DNA from: Vespa crabro
Taxonomy: Eukaryota; Arthropoda; Insecta; Hymenoptera; Vespidae
Assembly: GCF_910589235.1 (NCBI RefSeq)
Contig: NC_060955.1
Coordinates: 8,445,694-8,509,693 of the forward strand
DNA length: 64,000 nucleotides
Direction: 5' to 3'
The translations under genes and the position numbers were made by a program. The notes under the pieces are model-generated. The model ran no database searches. It was not told the DNA's origin and saw nothing but the letters and a program-made list of their open reading frames with translations. This document shows, in pieces, positions 27,629-39,200 of the stretch (positions are counted from its first letter, which is position 1; each line of letters starts with the position of its first letter).

Positions 27629-28671
27629 GTAGATACCTTGAAGCGGTTCACTCTTCTACCAGTCATTGTACTAATTTGTAATTGTCGATGTCAGAGTTTC
27701 TCCATTTGCATTCTTCGATAGTAAAAAATGTTAGATCCAAAATTAAAGAATGTAAAAATTATAAAGTACCGTCTTTTACGGGTCGTTTCTTCTTTGACAA
27801 CGGAACATTATTAAAACATTGGACAACCGTTGGTGAACACTACTCTTTCTGATCTTTTACAAGCGAAAATTCGCCTTCTTTTTAAAACAAGGCTATCAAC
27901 TATAGAACATATCTCGTTCAGTAATACCAAACGACGTAAAATCCGTCGTCGTCGCAGACTTTGAAGTGAGATGTTCGTTTACGCGACCGAGACACAATGG
28001 ACAAAGGCAGAAATAGACAGAGAGAAAGAGAGAGAGAGAGAAAGATACAAAAAAAGTAGAAAGCCTCCTGGAGCTCGTATAAGGCACGGGAAAACGAAAC
28101 GAATGATATCACACCCTCGCGAGCCATCCCCCACAGCCGTTCTACCCCATCGACGTTATTTCTCTGTCTGGCGCCGTGGAGACTCTACCCTCTACCCTCC
28201 CACATTCCTTCCATGAGTTTCTACGACCGATAAAACTTCGGTTTGACGCCATGCGAAAATATAATTATTTTTTTGCAACGTTCTTTCACTTACAGTCACT
28301 ATTTATTTTTTTTACAGTCGTACTTGTCATAGATACCGTAAGAAATTAGAGTTAGATTTCGAGTTTATATCAAAAACGTAGAGATGTCGATAGTCCCTTT
28401 CTATATAAATTAGATCATATTTATACAAAAATCTTGTTCTTTAAGATCTAATAATAGAATACTTTCGCTTGGTATTATTTACTTTTGAGAATTTGTTGGA
28501 TGTATCCATTAATTCTCTTCACAATATTAAGATTTGTTTAATTTTTTCGCGAGCTAACGATCCAGTTTATGATAGAATCATTAGAATTATGTTACTCGAT
28601 GTTGTTACAGATGCAGGATATCCACTTCTCTGTTCCCAATTCTCCAATATCTATCGAGAGAAAGAGAGAGA

Positions 28672-28731
<60 letters not shown>

Positions 28732-30571
28732 GTGTACAGAGGCGATAGGTAATACACGTTCGAGGAATGTTATTTGCCAGGTTTTGATTTATGCATTACA
28801 GCATAGAGAGACGCCATAACCTATGGGGACTCTGTCGAGCCGTATCCCGAAGCACAACGTGACGGGAGCGTTATTCAAAGTGTTGCTCATTTGAGCACGT
28901 GGACATGCAAGAATAAATTGAGGTTTGACCGTACTCAACGACACGTGACGACACGTGTTCCGTGCATCATACTTTTGTTGATTCTATTCTCTCTTTCCTT
29001 TTCTAACTCTACTGTACATTTTTCTTCGCACATAGATATCTAATTCTTTTTTTAGCTTTCGGTGATCGCGTAGGTCGTATTTCGAACTGAATGAAACCTA
29101 TTTAATTCGATATTATCTAGAACTGTAATTAGATTTTTCTATATTCTCGACTTCATAAAACGCATGTTCTCTATACGAAAGAATAATAATATAGCTAAGG
29201 CTTTTTCATCACAGAATGTATTTTTATCGATCACGATAATCTGACATAATCGAGAAGCGTTTCGCATTTAGAAACTTCGACGGTGAATTATGCGGACTTT
29301 GGGCGAATAATAATTAGTGCAGAATAGAAAACGCGCACGTTAGACACCATAATGGAACGCGGAAGAAAAGAATCAGCCTTTCGTAGAAACGTTCTCGCGT
29401 CTCTTCGCGATTCGATTCTTCTTCATTTCTCAATCAACTTGAACGATTCTTTAAATCGACCATGTAAATTTCTCAGAGATATGTCGAAGGAAAAGGACAG
29501 GTGGCCAATATGCTCGTCGTTGAACTATTCCGTTCGTAACGATCTTTATTTCATCTCAAAGTCATATTTCCGTTGAACAAATCGATAATTTCAAATCAGT
29601 TTATCCATTATTTCAACCATACTCGAATCGTTCGAATAGAATTTTTGTATCGTTCTCTCTACTACATGAATTTGTTCACAGGTTTCTCTCGCCTTTGTGT
29701 TTTTGTTTCTTTTCTTTCTCTCTTTTTGTTTCTTTCTTCCTCTCTCTCTCTCTCTTTCTGTTTCTCTCTCTGTTCTTCAAAGCTAACAAAAGAAACACTT
29801 GAGTCTTATGACTAAATCGCTTGGTTGCTACCAGTTTCACATTGGAGAGCAATCAAAAAGGTTGAGCATTCGAAGGCTACGAACAAAAATCTCTCGATAG
29901 TATATTTAAACGTCAAGTACGAGCATGGCGAATCGAAAGGGTTGCTTTTATATTCTATTCTCCGCTATGTGAATTATAAAATATTGAGTTTGCCAAGTCA
30001 AGAATTATTGCATACATTTACCGTTACTTTTTGATCGATATCATAACTTTTATTTTCTAGTAATTTTTATTTTGTATTTATAATTCTATATAGATTTTAT
30101 CATTCGTACATTATCTCATATAATAGCAACACTTTTACATAATGAAACACAAGTCAATTTAAAACATCTTCGATTATTTCAATTCGATTATTAATTATGT
30201 CAACGATATTAGATTTCTTCTTGTGCAATTTTAATATCGAACATAGAAGTCTACTTTAAGCGACGACAACTTAAGTGTTCCGTACGATACGTTAAGCCTC
30301 TGTCTCTCCTTTTTTTCCACATCAGCCATTTATGGTTTAGCGTGCCACTTGACAGGACGCACGGCGTCACGGGATAATCAAAGTGCCATTATCCATGGGA
30401 AATTGTAACCCCCCAATTCTACTCCGTGTATATTCATGTGAACTACTACTCTTAGTCCTCAATTTTTCTCTCTCTTTCTCTCTCTCTTTTCCCCTCTTTC
30501 CATATTCGTCTATATTTATCTCTCTTTTTAACACTACACACGTACACCCCACGAAAATAGAAAGAGTAAGA

Positions 30572-30626
<55 letters not shown>

Positions 30627-30787
30627 GGTCATTACGAAAACCCCTTCTCCCTGTTACAAGCGAGAAGGGTCGTGAAGTGGAGTGGAGTGGTGTCAAAGCA
30701 GAGTCAACCGCTGAAAAATGGCCATCGACTTAACGAGAGGTAGAATGTTCTCGATCGTTTTAATATTTTATAGTAATTTCTTGAGAG

Positions 30788-30835
<48 letters not shown>

Positions 30836-31026
30836 AATATATATAGAAAAAGAGAAAAAGATTGAAGAGAAAAAAATTAAACGAGAAAAAAGAGAAAAAT
30901 GTATATTCGAATAGATATATTTAAAGTACAATGATTGTATGTGTGTGTGCGCGCACATGCGCATATAGTCTGTGATATCTTCTCTTAACGACTATACAAA
31001 TTCGTTCTGCGAATACCAAGCGAATA
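27560..31026. other. Non-coding stretch with TA and GA microsatellites
   Basis: No supported gene. (TA)n lies at 27,576-27,622, (GA)n at 28,657-28,730, (GA)n at 30,576-30,623 and (TA)n at 30,789-30,835. Open frames at 28,469-28,819 and 30,383-30,733 depend on the GA tracts they contain. Confidence 0.6.
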
Positions 31027-31059
<33 letters not shown>

Positions 31060-31065
31060 GAGAAA

Positions 31066-31400
31066 GCAGCTTAGGTGAGTTCGGAGAGCCACACACCTCG
31101 TGGGCACGAGTCCCAGCCCATGCATACCAATAGAGCGACAACCTAACAACGGTTAACCGCAGCCAGTCGACCCGCTGCTAATCAGGAAATCACGCTGCGT
31201 GGATACCCCCAACGGGGTGTTGCTGCTGAGCTTGACTCGTAGAATCTGCTGAGTTGCTCTGTGTCATAACCGAGCTTCTCCCCTCTTTCTCTCTGATACG
31301 CTCTCGGAGAATACGTCGAATGCTTCTGCTTTCTCTATGGTGTTGTAGAGGATTGCTCCTCGATGTCGTCGTGCTAATTACGGGGTTAACGGTGAAGCAA
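31066..31400. other. GC-rich island next to a (GA)n tract, function unknown
   Basis: Directly after a (GA)n run (31,027-31,064) lies about 330 bases of much higher GC content than the surroundings. It contains CAGCTTAGGTGAGTTCGGAG, where AG|GTGAGT is a near-perfect 5' splice donor on the + strand. No long ORF is present on either strand. It could be an untranslated first exon with its promoter or a non-coding RNA exon, but nothing decides this. Confidence 0.3.
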
Positions 31401-31530
31401 TGAAGCGTCCTACGATCAGTTTTCTACGCTTCGATACATTTGTCCTAAGGAATTTATGTAACATACATATATCGTAATATGGGAATCATCATCCTTAGCG
31501 AAAGTCGATTAGAAAAGAGATTATTTCTTT

Positions 31531-31565
31531 TATTATTATTATTATCATTATTATTATTATTATTA

Positions 31566-31605
<40 letters not shown>

Positions 31606-31625
31606 CATTATTATTATTATTATTA

Positions 31626-31668
<43 letters not shown>

Positions 31669-31691
31669 CATTATTATTATTATTATTATTA

Positions 31692-31724
<33 letters not shown>
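31531..31724. repeat. (ATT)n trinucleotide repeat with ordered ATC interruptions
   Basis: About 64 ATT triplets are interrupted by single ATC triplets. Intervals between ATC triplets alternate short and long (about 7, 13, 6, 12, 6 and then a tail), which points to duplication of a block of roughly 20 triplets rather than simple slippage alone. Confidence 0.92.
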
Positions 31725-33231
31725 GTTTTTCAAAGAATTCTTTTCATACTTACAAAACGATTACAATTATTCCGTTTAGTTTAGAAATATTTTAATGATA
31801 AAATGAGTTTTTTTTTTTAATATCATGACTTCATGTAGTAATATAATTATTATATTGATATCGTAAACGTAGGAAAGGATTAAGATCCATTTCGTTATTC
31901 GTAGTTTTTTATTTTAATCCTCATGGTGCGCACCCTTAACACGTTCATCATTTCGGAATTCAAGTTCGTGAGATTTTCTTCGTGAGCGCACCCTTTCTTC
32001 GTTTGAATTACAAAGTGAACATTCGAAAATTCAGTCTCACGCACCAAGAGAAAGGAGTTCGCCACAGTGATCATGTTTCGAGAGTACTTTTTCTAAGAAC
32101 GAAAGAGGGCATGTGTTTCAAGAGTTTAAATTCGCTAGGACGACGATGACAAAAAGTTCCTACGAATGAATTTAATCAATTTTTACTCAGATGCTATATT
32201 AATATTCAAAATGAACGAAGAACGACACGACCATCAACCTTTAAATCAGTCTTAGGAGGTAAAAGTGACCGTTTGTATCTGTAAGTATAGTCGGATTAGA
32301 TGACTAAATGATTACGAGCAGGAAGTGCATAAAGAAGGGTCTTTGAAATCTTTTCGATCTTATTTCATTTTAACAAACTTTTGATAATACATCCACTCGA
32401 TATTAATGTTAAGTAGGAATTGATCAACGACATTTATTAAAGCACGATCATTTTTAAATTGTTTTCTTAAATTCTTCGTTGCATAAATTTTTCAAACAAA
32501 CTGAAAGTTAGAGAAAGATAGAGAAAGAAAAATAGATATATAGTTACGTATATACGTGTATATAAGTATATATCAATAAAAGCAAAAAGCCCTTCGGAAA
32601 GGACGACGTTTGTCTGCACTTACCTCCCCTTTTAAGGTTTTCGTAGCATCCCGGAAGTACGAAATCTAATTTTTAACCCTCCAGTCGATTGCCGCGCGCG
32701 GCTTTTCCTTCGCTCGAACTTTTCTAGTGTAGGTCTCTCATGTAAACCGGACTGGGAGAAAAAACTTTCACGATCTGGAAAACTCGACTCTTCCGAACCA
32801 TCTAGGATACAAGCCGAGTGCCTGATTATTTCTGCGAGAGTAAAAAATATGATAAAATCCTTTACATAAAATTCTCTTTTCTTTTACCTCGTATTTTTCA
32901 TTATTTTCGAGAACGATTTATGACATTTTGAAGATCCTACAAGAATTCATGTTTTGAAGTCTCAATAATGATTACATTTAATATTGTAAATTAACTTCGC
33001 ATAGATTTTCAAATTTGAAAGGAACTATATATACTGTTCGGTTTTTATTTTTGGCAGAAGATCAAAATTTATGCAAACGGCAAAGTAAATTTAAGTCGCG
33101 TTAGTAACGAAAAATGGCCATGTCTTTCAAGAAACAGAGAGAGGGAAAAGTAAGAGAGCAAAAAGGAGGAATAATAGGCGTATACTGAGAAAACTTTTCG
33201 CCAGACCGGATACATGGAAGTTTCACCGTAT

Positions 33232-33420
33232 TTGCACATCCGGTACCATAAATCTTCGATACTTTCCGCCTCCTTGTAACCAGTGGCCAAGTCACCGAGT
33301 CCTCGTCTGTTAGAGAAATATATATTTACAAGCATACCAAGCTTTTCTCTGTTTCCTTGTGTTCTTACAAAATCCATCAGAGTTTCGACCATGATCGATA
33401 ACACACGACCTTGTAAAGCT
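33232..33420 (-). CDS. Weak candidate exon, unidentified
   Basis: On the minus strand ATATTAATTTTGCAG is a good acceptor, followed by an open frame containing ETLMDFVRTQGNREKLGMLV and then RRGLGDLATGYKEAESIEDL. Possible donors follow within about 190 bases (for example at AAATACG|GTGAAA). The mix of charged and hydrophobic residues is protein-like, but the frame has no known domain and no conserved partner exon in view. It may be chance. Confidence 0.2.
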
Positions 33421-33985
33421 GCAAAATTAATATATGAAGTCCTGGATAACAAGGTAATTAACGATTATTCGAGAAAAACGAATCAATCTGAAATTTATTC
33501 TTTTCAACAAGAACGACCCTTCCGCATAGAAGAATCTTTCTCCATTAATATTTCATGATTCCCTCGAGAATCCCCACATCCGTGGAAAATCGTCGACCGT
33601 TAGAGGATCGTCATCCCTCGAATCGCCCGCCGTACGAACGAACTGTCCTCTAGAATTTCTACTATGAAAACCATGAAAAACCGATAATCCATCATCCATC
33701 AGTATAATGATTTTGATAAGTTTGGCAAAAATCTAACACTCCTAGCTATAATATTCGACGAATTAAACACGTTCTTTTGGTTACCTAAGTAATAAGTCTT
33801 TTCGAATAATCTTTGTTAAATTCAGGACGGATCGAGGGATTGAAAGATTTTCCTCGAAAGATAAATAGTTGAACGAACAATGTTTAGAAAAACGCACGTA
33901 AGCGTTTAAAGCGTACGTATGTACATAAACGCATATGTATACATATATATATATCTATCTATATATATATATATATATATATATA

Positions 33986-34040
<55 letters not shown>

Positions 34041-34099
34041 AGAAATGTAGTAGACGATACAAAAGGAAAAGACGATACATTACGAAAGTTAGAACGTAT

Positions 34100-34154
<55 letters not shown>

Positions 34155-34539
34155 TACATACAAACGTACATACATACATACATACATATGTACATACATA
34201 CGTCATTCGGGGATTGGTTTCGATGCAATTTTGCACGGTAGGGTGGCGCACGTTGGGCGAAGGTGTTAAATTCACTGGATGTACGTCGGACGAGGCATTC
34301 TGGGCTAGCCGACAAATCCGATCGTATTTTCATCGACGCCAAATTGGCAATATCCTCGTCGGTGACGATTCCTGAATTATGCATCAGCCTCGGGGACAGT
34401 CGCTTCGAAGTTTATCCATCCCGCTCGTTTCCACCCCGAGCTTACCCGTACTCGACTCTCTTCCGCGCGGAGAGTTTTCTCCCTCTCATCCTCTCGACCA
34501 CCCACTTTCCATCCTTTCCTCATCGTCGTTCGTCCCCTC

Positions 34540-34640
34540 TTTCTCAACCAGTAACGTCACTTATTGGTCGAATGTCGAGGCTAAAAAAAGATGAAGACTC
34601 TCGAATCCGACCAATCGGAAGCTATGGGAATTTACTTTGT
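34540..34640. promoter_or_regulatory. Possible promoter-type cluster: CRE half-site and two CCAAT boxes
   Basis: Within a GC-richer patch are TAACGTCA (CRE-like), ATTGG (a CCAAT box on the minus strand) and a few dozen bases later GACCAATCGG (CCAAT on the plus strand). No TATA box or first exon can be tied to it. The nearest supported gene is the minus-strand cluster, whose 3' end faces this site, so it is not obviously that cluster's promoter. Confidence 0.2.
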
Positions 34641-35839
34641 AATCTAGCCGATATTACCTCTCTCTTGGCCCATAGAAAATCACGACGAGACACTTTGTGA
34701 AATTTGTATTTAAAAAGGAAAAAAAATTAACTACAAAAAAAGAGTTTCCTAATTTAATTAATATCTCGTAAATATAGTTTCTACAATAACGATGATTTTC
34801 TCGTAATGCGATTCATAATTCGATTAAAAGAAAGTTAGACAGTCGAGTGACTCTTAAGAAGGTCGAAATACGAAGAAAATAACAAAAGGAGTAAAATTAC
34901 TCGGCAAGAGAGCAAAGTGATACTCACCTATTTTAATAAAGTATGTAAGAAACGTTCTTATCGATGTTGTACTCTTTTCTTTCTTCTGTCGGTGAGAAAT
35001 TATTTCTTTTGTATTTTTCTTAAATAGAAAACAATGAAAAAGCATAGCGATAAATTTTTAAAAAGTATTATGTTACAAAGCTTTTATTAATGTTCTTTAT
35101 TGATTTATACAGATTTTTTACAGCAAATTTAGATAAGAGGAATGATTTGTATATGTCTATATGTTTAACTCTGGAAAGATAAATGTTTTCCCGAGCCTTA
35201 CCACTATTCTACCACTTAAATAGTACATATTTCACGTTTATGATCACCCATCCAAACGTGTCTGCATCTTATATTTCTATAATATCTATAAATACTGGAA
35301 TAGTATGACAGTGTACGGGATGAAAATAAAATAGTTTGTTTTTGTAGATCAGTTATAATAGACACTCAACGAAATCTATTTAAATTTAGACTTGAGCATT
35401 TCTTAAAAACATTAATGGGATGTATATCGAATGTAGCATGTCCAATTAATCGCATTCTTACTGATAGTATTAAAATATAATGATATAAACTAAATTAATC
35501 GGAGTTTAAAGGTCTTTCGAAAACTAGGAATGCGTTAAATTAGCCATACGACAAGCGATACACATCAACAGTCGGTCTGTTCATCTTTCATTGAATTCAC
35601 CTGACCAGTGGAGTGCTCATCATTGACTTAAACATGCTTGACCTTGAGAAAATCTATTCGTACTATATAAAAAAAATGCACTCGAGTGACCACAGAATCG
35701 ATAGAAGGTGAACAAATCGACCATGAATGGTTGACAATTATCGATCCAGGAGACCGAACGTTGTAATTTAATAGATTCCGCAAAAACTGTATTAATTCTC
35801 GCCTTTAGTTTTCTTTCATATCCCATAATTAATAGTGTC

Positions 35840-37459
35840 TCACGATTTTGTATTTTTCTTCTTGTTACAAGGAGGTTTCCTCACGCAAGGGGTCGTTTTT
35901 ATAGGACAGTAGTAAGTTGGTAAACAACAGGGATACTTGTCTTTGATGGGACAAGGTCGACCAGGTTTGACCTTTACATCATTTTTATGAGGAGGACAAG
36001 GACAAGGTCCTGGATGTATTTTTGCTGGAGGTGGACAAGGACATAATGAAATGGGTTCAGTAGGAGGATCAGGTAACGGCGGTGGTGTACACACTTCTTT
36101 TTTTGGCTTGACAAGTTTTTCGTTGCAAACGGGCTCGTTGTTTTCAGAGTCGGCTGTAGGTGGACATATAGGTGGCGTTACCAATTTCGGTTGTGGACAT
36201 TCAGTTGGTCCGTACACCATCTTATCTTGTTTCTTAATCTGAGTGATGATACACTTTCCTGCTCGAATACAACTTTTCGGACATACTATTTTCTCTTCTT
36301 TTTCTTTATCCTTCTCCTTTTTCTTTACTGGTTCGCAAATGACCTTTTCTGGATAACATTCAACATCTCTTTCCTTACAAGGTTTGCTACAACTTTCCTT
36401 CTTGAGTTTACATATTTCGCTCACCGACTTGCAATCTTTCTCAGAATCGGAATTAAATTTCCCAAGCAATATGCACGAACTATGTAGACCTCTGGAATGA
36501 AGCATCTGCGTTTGAATAGTACGAAGTTTTATATGATAGGTGGACATACGTTGAACTTCGTTTTTTCGTATGTCGAACAAGAATTTGGGATAACAAGAAA
36601 CGTCCTTGGAATATTTAGCTTCGATATTCTGAGATGGTGAACAGGAACATGGTAGGGATAGTTTTGAGTAAAGACAGACATAACATGGTAGTAGTGATCG
36701 ACAAGGAGGGAGTGGCGAACACTCTGGGCTAGATGAATAAGATCGTAAAGGAGGTCGTGGAGGATAAGATAGTGGCTTTAAGCATAGATTCGGTCGACAG
36801 AGTGGACAAAGTGATGAAAAACAGCTGCAAGATAGTTGGCAAGGACAAAGCTTACAAGATGAAGGTAGAGGATGTTTCTTTTGTAGTGAACATTTTAAGA
36901 ATTTCGGACACTTTGGCAGAGGTGGTGTAGAAAATGGTACGCTTTGAATCAGACATTTTGATCTTTTGAGATGCTTAGGAAGTTGTAGTGGAGGAGGTGG
37001 TGCAGGAATTTTATTGAGTAATGTCGGCAGTTTAAGTAGGGGAAGACATTTTCTATAACAAATCTTTGGCGGTGATTGTTTTGAAAATTCCGAGTGAGGA
37101 CAAGAGCACAATAGTGGACAAGGAATCCATAGTAAATCGGAACAATCTGTATTCACTCGACAATAGTAAGGTGGTATCAGTGAAATACATTTTTGGGCCT
37201 GTGGACATGGTTTTGCTTGTTGATACGATTGTCTGCATGGACCACTGTTTGAACATAGTGAAGAGTTCTGTGGTTGGCATAGAGGTGATGGTGCTAGATT
37301 CGACGATTTCGAGAAACTCGACGTACAAAAGATCTGTAGTAAGGTCGTTGATATGGAAGGAGCAACAGCATTATTTAATTGTGTCTTCTTTATAAGATGT
37401 TTCAAAGCAAGTCCATTTTTCAATGCCATAAACGTTGGCTTTAGAAGAAAAATCGTCAT
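35840..37459 (-). CDS. Cys/Pro-rich protein with mitochondrial-type N-terminus, probable sperm protein
   Basis: A 539-residue open frame runs from the first ATG (37,459) to a TAG/TAA-type stop at 35,840; the frame is open four codons further upstream but without an ATG. A second Met ten codons later begins MALKNGLALKHLIKKTQLNN, basic, amphipathic and lacking acidic residues, as in mitochondrial presequences. The rest is strongly Cys, Pro, Lys and Ser rich. Residues from about 380 to the end carry motifs such as CPCPPPAKIHPGPCPCPP and spaced Cys pairs, and a Lys/Glu block (KKKEKDKEKEEK) precedes them. No enzyme domain is visible. Cys/Pro-rich low-complexity proteins of this kind are typical of insect sperm tails and mitochondrial derivatives; that role is inferred. 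An upstream exon cannot be excluded. Confidence 0.65.
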   Translation of the reverse strand: MTIFLLKPTFMALKNGLALKHLIKKTQLNNAVAPSISTTLLQIFCTSSFSKSSNLAPSPLCQPQNSSLCSNSGPCRQSYQQAKPCPQAQKCISLIPPYYCRVNTDCSDLLWIPCPLLCSCPHSEFSKQSPPKICYRKCLPLLKLPTLLNKIPAPPPPLQLPKHLKRSKCLIQSVPFSTPPLPKCPKFLKCSLQKKHPLPSSCKLCPCQLSCSCFSSLCPLCRPNLCLKPLSYPPRPPLRSYSSSPECSPLPPCRSLLPCYVCLYSKLSLPCSCSPSQNIEAKYSKDVSCYPKFLFDIRKNEVQRMSTYHIKLRTIQTQMLHSRGLHSSCILLGKFNSDSEKDCKSVSEICKLKKESCSKPCKERDVECYPEKVICEPVKKKEKDKEKEEKIVCPKSCIRAGKCIITQIKKQDKMVYGPTECPQPKLVTPPICPPTADSENNEPVCNEKLVKPKKEVCTPPPLPDPPTEPISLCPCPPPAKIHPGPCPCPPHKNDVKVKPGRPCPIKDKYPCCLPTYYCPIKTTPCVRKPPCNKKKNTKS

Positions 37460-37590
37460 TCGTTGAAACAATCCATCCAGTTTTAAATCACGGATTATCT
37501 ACGATTCAAGCAAAAAGAAATATTTGTTTTCCATGTTCTTTTTCTCCGTTCACGCCGTTGCCTCCACATACCCTCTGTCTTTCTGCTGAC

Positions 37591-37800
37591 TTAGCAATCA
37601 TCCGGTTCGCAATTTTCCGTTCTGCACGGTTTCTTGGGCGGGCATTTAACGCAGAATGGTTTTTTTTCAGGACGCTGTTTTGGAGGATAACCAGGTGGAC
37701 CTGCTGGCGTACAGGGGCCTTTCGGAGCTTCACAAGGACTCCTTCTTGGCCAATCAGGTGGACCCTCACCGCAGTCAGATTCACCCAATCTTATTTCCAT
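37591..37800 (-). CDS. Small Cys/Pro-rich protein or terminal exon
   Basis: From ATG at 37,800 the frame encodes 69 residues, starting MEIRLGESDCGEGPPDWPRR and ending KKPCRTENCEPDDC before TAA. Cys and Pro are abundant and codon third positions are GC-rich compared with flanking DNA, which argues for real coding. A cacag acceptor-like site lies just upstream at 37,814-37,816, so this may be the last exon of a spliced gene rather than a complete small gene. It is on the same strand as the Cys/Pro-rich gene 130 bases downstream and resembles it in composition. It could also belong to that transcript. Confidence 0.5.
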   Translation of the reverse strand: MEIRLGESDCGEGPPDWPRRSPCEAPKGPCTPAGPPGYPPKQRPEKKPFCVKCPPKKPCRTENCEPDDC

Positions 37801-38098
37801 ATTCTTCACCAACCTGTGATTGTTCTGCGCGACACGTAGAGTGGAAATTCGATAGATATCTATTTTGTGTATTCTTATTTTGACTTTTTTTAAGCGACCC
37901 CTAGATGCCTCTAACCCACCTCCCTCCTATATTCCAAAAGAATTCATCGATCTTTCTTCACACAAAGAGCTGTAGAGATAAGAATGCCCAAAAAAGGAAA
38001 AAGGAAAGAAAAAAGTGGTTAATGAACGTTAGGCTCGGGAAAAAGAACAACAAAACAATGACTATCACACGATACAAATAATTAAAGTAAATAACAAT

Positions 38099-38626
38099 TT
38101 AAAACATAGTAGGAACGACGTGTTTTCGATTCGTGTTGTTTAATCGATTATTCGTCTGTTCCATATCATCGGTTTTATAATCTTTCGCATGTTCATCTTT
38201 AACTACCGTTTCAATGACACTCTCATTGTGTCTCACGTGAAATATTTTTTTCTTTAATTCCAACGACTTTCCAACGAGAATTTGAAGTTTTTCGAAAGTT
38301 TTGTCGGAGATATTCTTTGATATAAACGCATCTTGATTAGTGATAACAATATTATTAACAACTCGTCCTATGTCACCTTCCGTCGTAGCATTATTGGACA
38401 TCAAAAACGTTGGCATGAACTTATCGAGCTCGTCTTCTCGAGATGATGACTTTGAACTTCCTTTTCGCGTGGAATAATATTCATCCTCGTAATCAGTACC
38501 CTCGGGAAAGTAGTCATCGTTAATTGATCTGTCTCCGGTGCTTCGATTTGATTCATCCTCTCCTTTCTTTGTAGATGATGAGCATCGAATTTGGTGACTC
38601 GCAATCGTTAAAGAATTCGCTCGTTC
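38099..38626 (-). CDS. Terminal exon of an unidentified gene with presequence-like start
   Basis: About 175 codons are open, ending in a stop at 38,099 after NNTNRKHVVPTMF. No ATG lies near the beginning of the frame (the upstream codon that would extend it is TTG). A CATTCAG acceptor sits exactly at 38,627-38,629, so this is best read as a last exon starting with ERANSLTIASHQIRCSSSTK, which has the Arg/Ser-rich, Cys-Ser-Ser-Ser character of a mitochondrial cleavage region. A 45-base T run (sense-strand poly-A, 38,683-38,727) would fall within the upstream intron. A tiny ATG exon reading MMLGGLKYTKS, with a gtagaa donor near 38,766, would join it in frame; that is speculative. The middle is acidic and Ser-rich, the end basic. 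No domain is recognised. Confidence 0.5.
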   Translation of the reverse strand, partial: ERANSLTIASHQIRCSSSTKKGEDESNRSTGDRSINDDYFPEGTDYEDEYYSTRKGSSKSSSREDELDKFMPTFLMSNNATTEGDIGRVVNNIVITNQDAFISKNISDKTFEKLQILVGKSLELKKKIFHVRHNESVIETVVKDEHAKDYKTDDMEQTNNRLNNTNRKHVVPTMF

Positions 38627-38680
38627 CTGAATGACAGGCCAAAAGCTGTTCTTACCGATCAATTATCTCTTTCTTTTCTC

Positions 38681-38682
<2 letters not shown>

Positions 38683-38727
<45 letters not shown>
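38683..38727. repeat. Poly(T) tract of about 45 bases (poly(A) on minus strand)
   Basis: An uninterrupted T run, the longest homopolymer in the window. It lies just upstream (in minus-strand sense) of the exon at 38,099-38,626. No target-site duplication or retroposed body is evident next to it. Confidence 0.95.
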
Positions 38728-38733
<6 letters not shown>

Positions 38734-39200
38734 TATTTATGCATTGCGATTGTGATCTTATTTCTACGCTTTTTGTGTATTTTAACCCGCCCAACATCAT
38801 ATCAAGAAAGAGGCAGAAGGGAGGTGGAGTCACAGCGACGTTTTGATTATCAATTGATTTATTAAAATATTAAATCCATTTGACCTTAAGGTAGAAAGAG
38901 AGAGAGGCCTTCGAGATGTAACTTAAAATTAATGTTTAATGTATGATCGTCAGATTATATTCTTATAATAGGATTCTTAATAAAAGAAAAAGTATACGTA
39001 CGATTTCAACATACTTCGGCTCCTCATATTTAATATTCATACTTCTCGTGTTTGATTGTAGCTGAAATCATATAAATAAAAAAATAGTTTGTACTTACAT
39101 ATGTATTTCTATATTTAAAAAAATTTTTCACAAGATACATATTTTGACATAGGTAAAGTTCATAAGATTTGGTTTAATTAATATTATTGAATATCAAGAG
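38728..39200. other. Intergenic gap between two minus-strand genes
   Basis: AT-rich sequence without a supported gene. It should contain the 3' UTR of the repeat-rich gene upstream and the 5' region of the gene at 38,099-38,626. Confidence 0.5.

Larger units (their letters stand above)
31725..35615. other. Non-coding stretch with long (TA)n tracts and a GC-rich patch
   Basis: Long (TA)n tracts occupy 33,938-34,042 and about 34,103-34,160, continuing into a CATA run to about 34,200. GC-richer sequence follows at 34,235-34,640. A possible minus-strand exon near 33,230-33,420 is described separately. Otherwise I see no gene. Confidence 0.55.

Noticed and set aside
33935..34384. Tyr-Ile repeat frames of 100-146 codons on both strands
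   Set aside because: They are translations of (TA)n and CATA tracts.
35620..35826. 68-codon ATG frame just downstream of the Cys/Pro-rich gene
   Set aside because: It lies in the probable 3' UTR and has neither a domain nor a composition shift.
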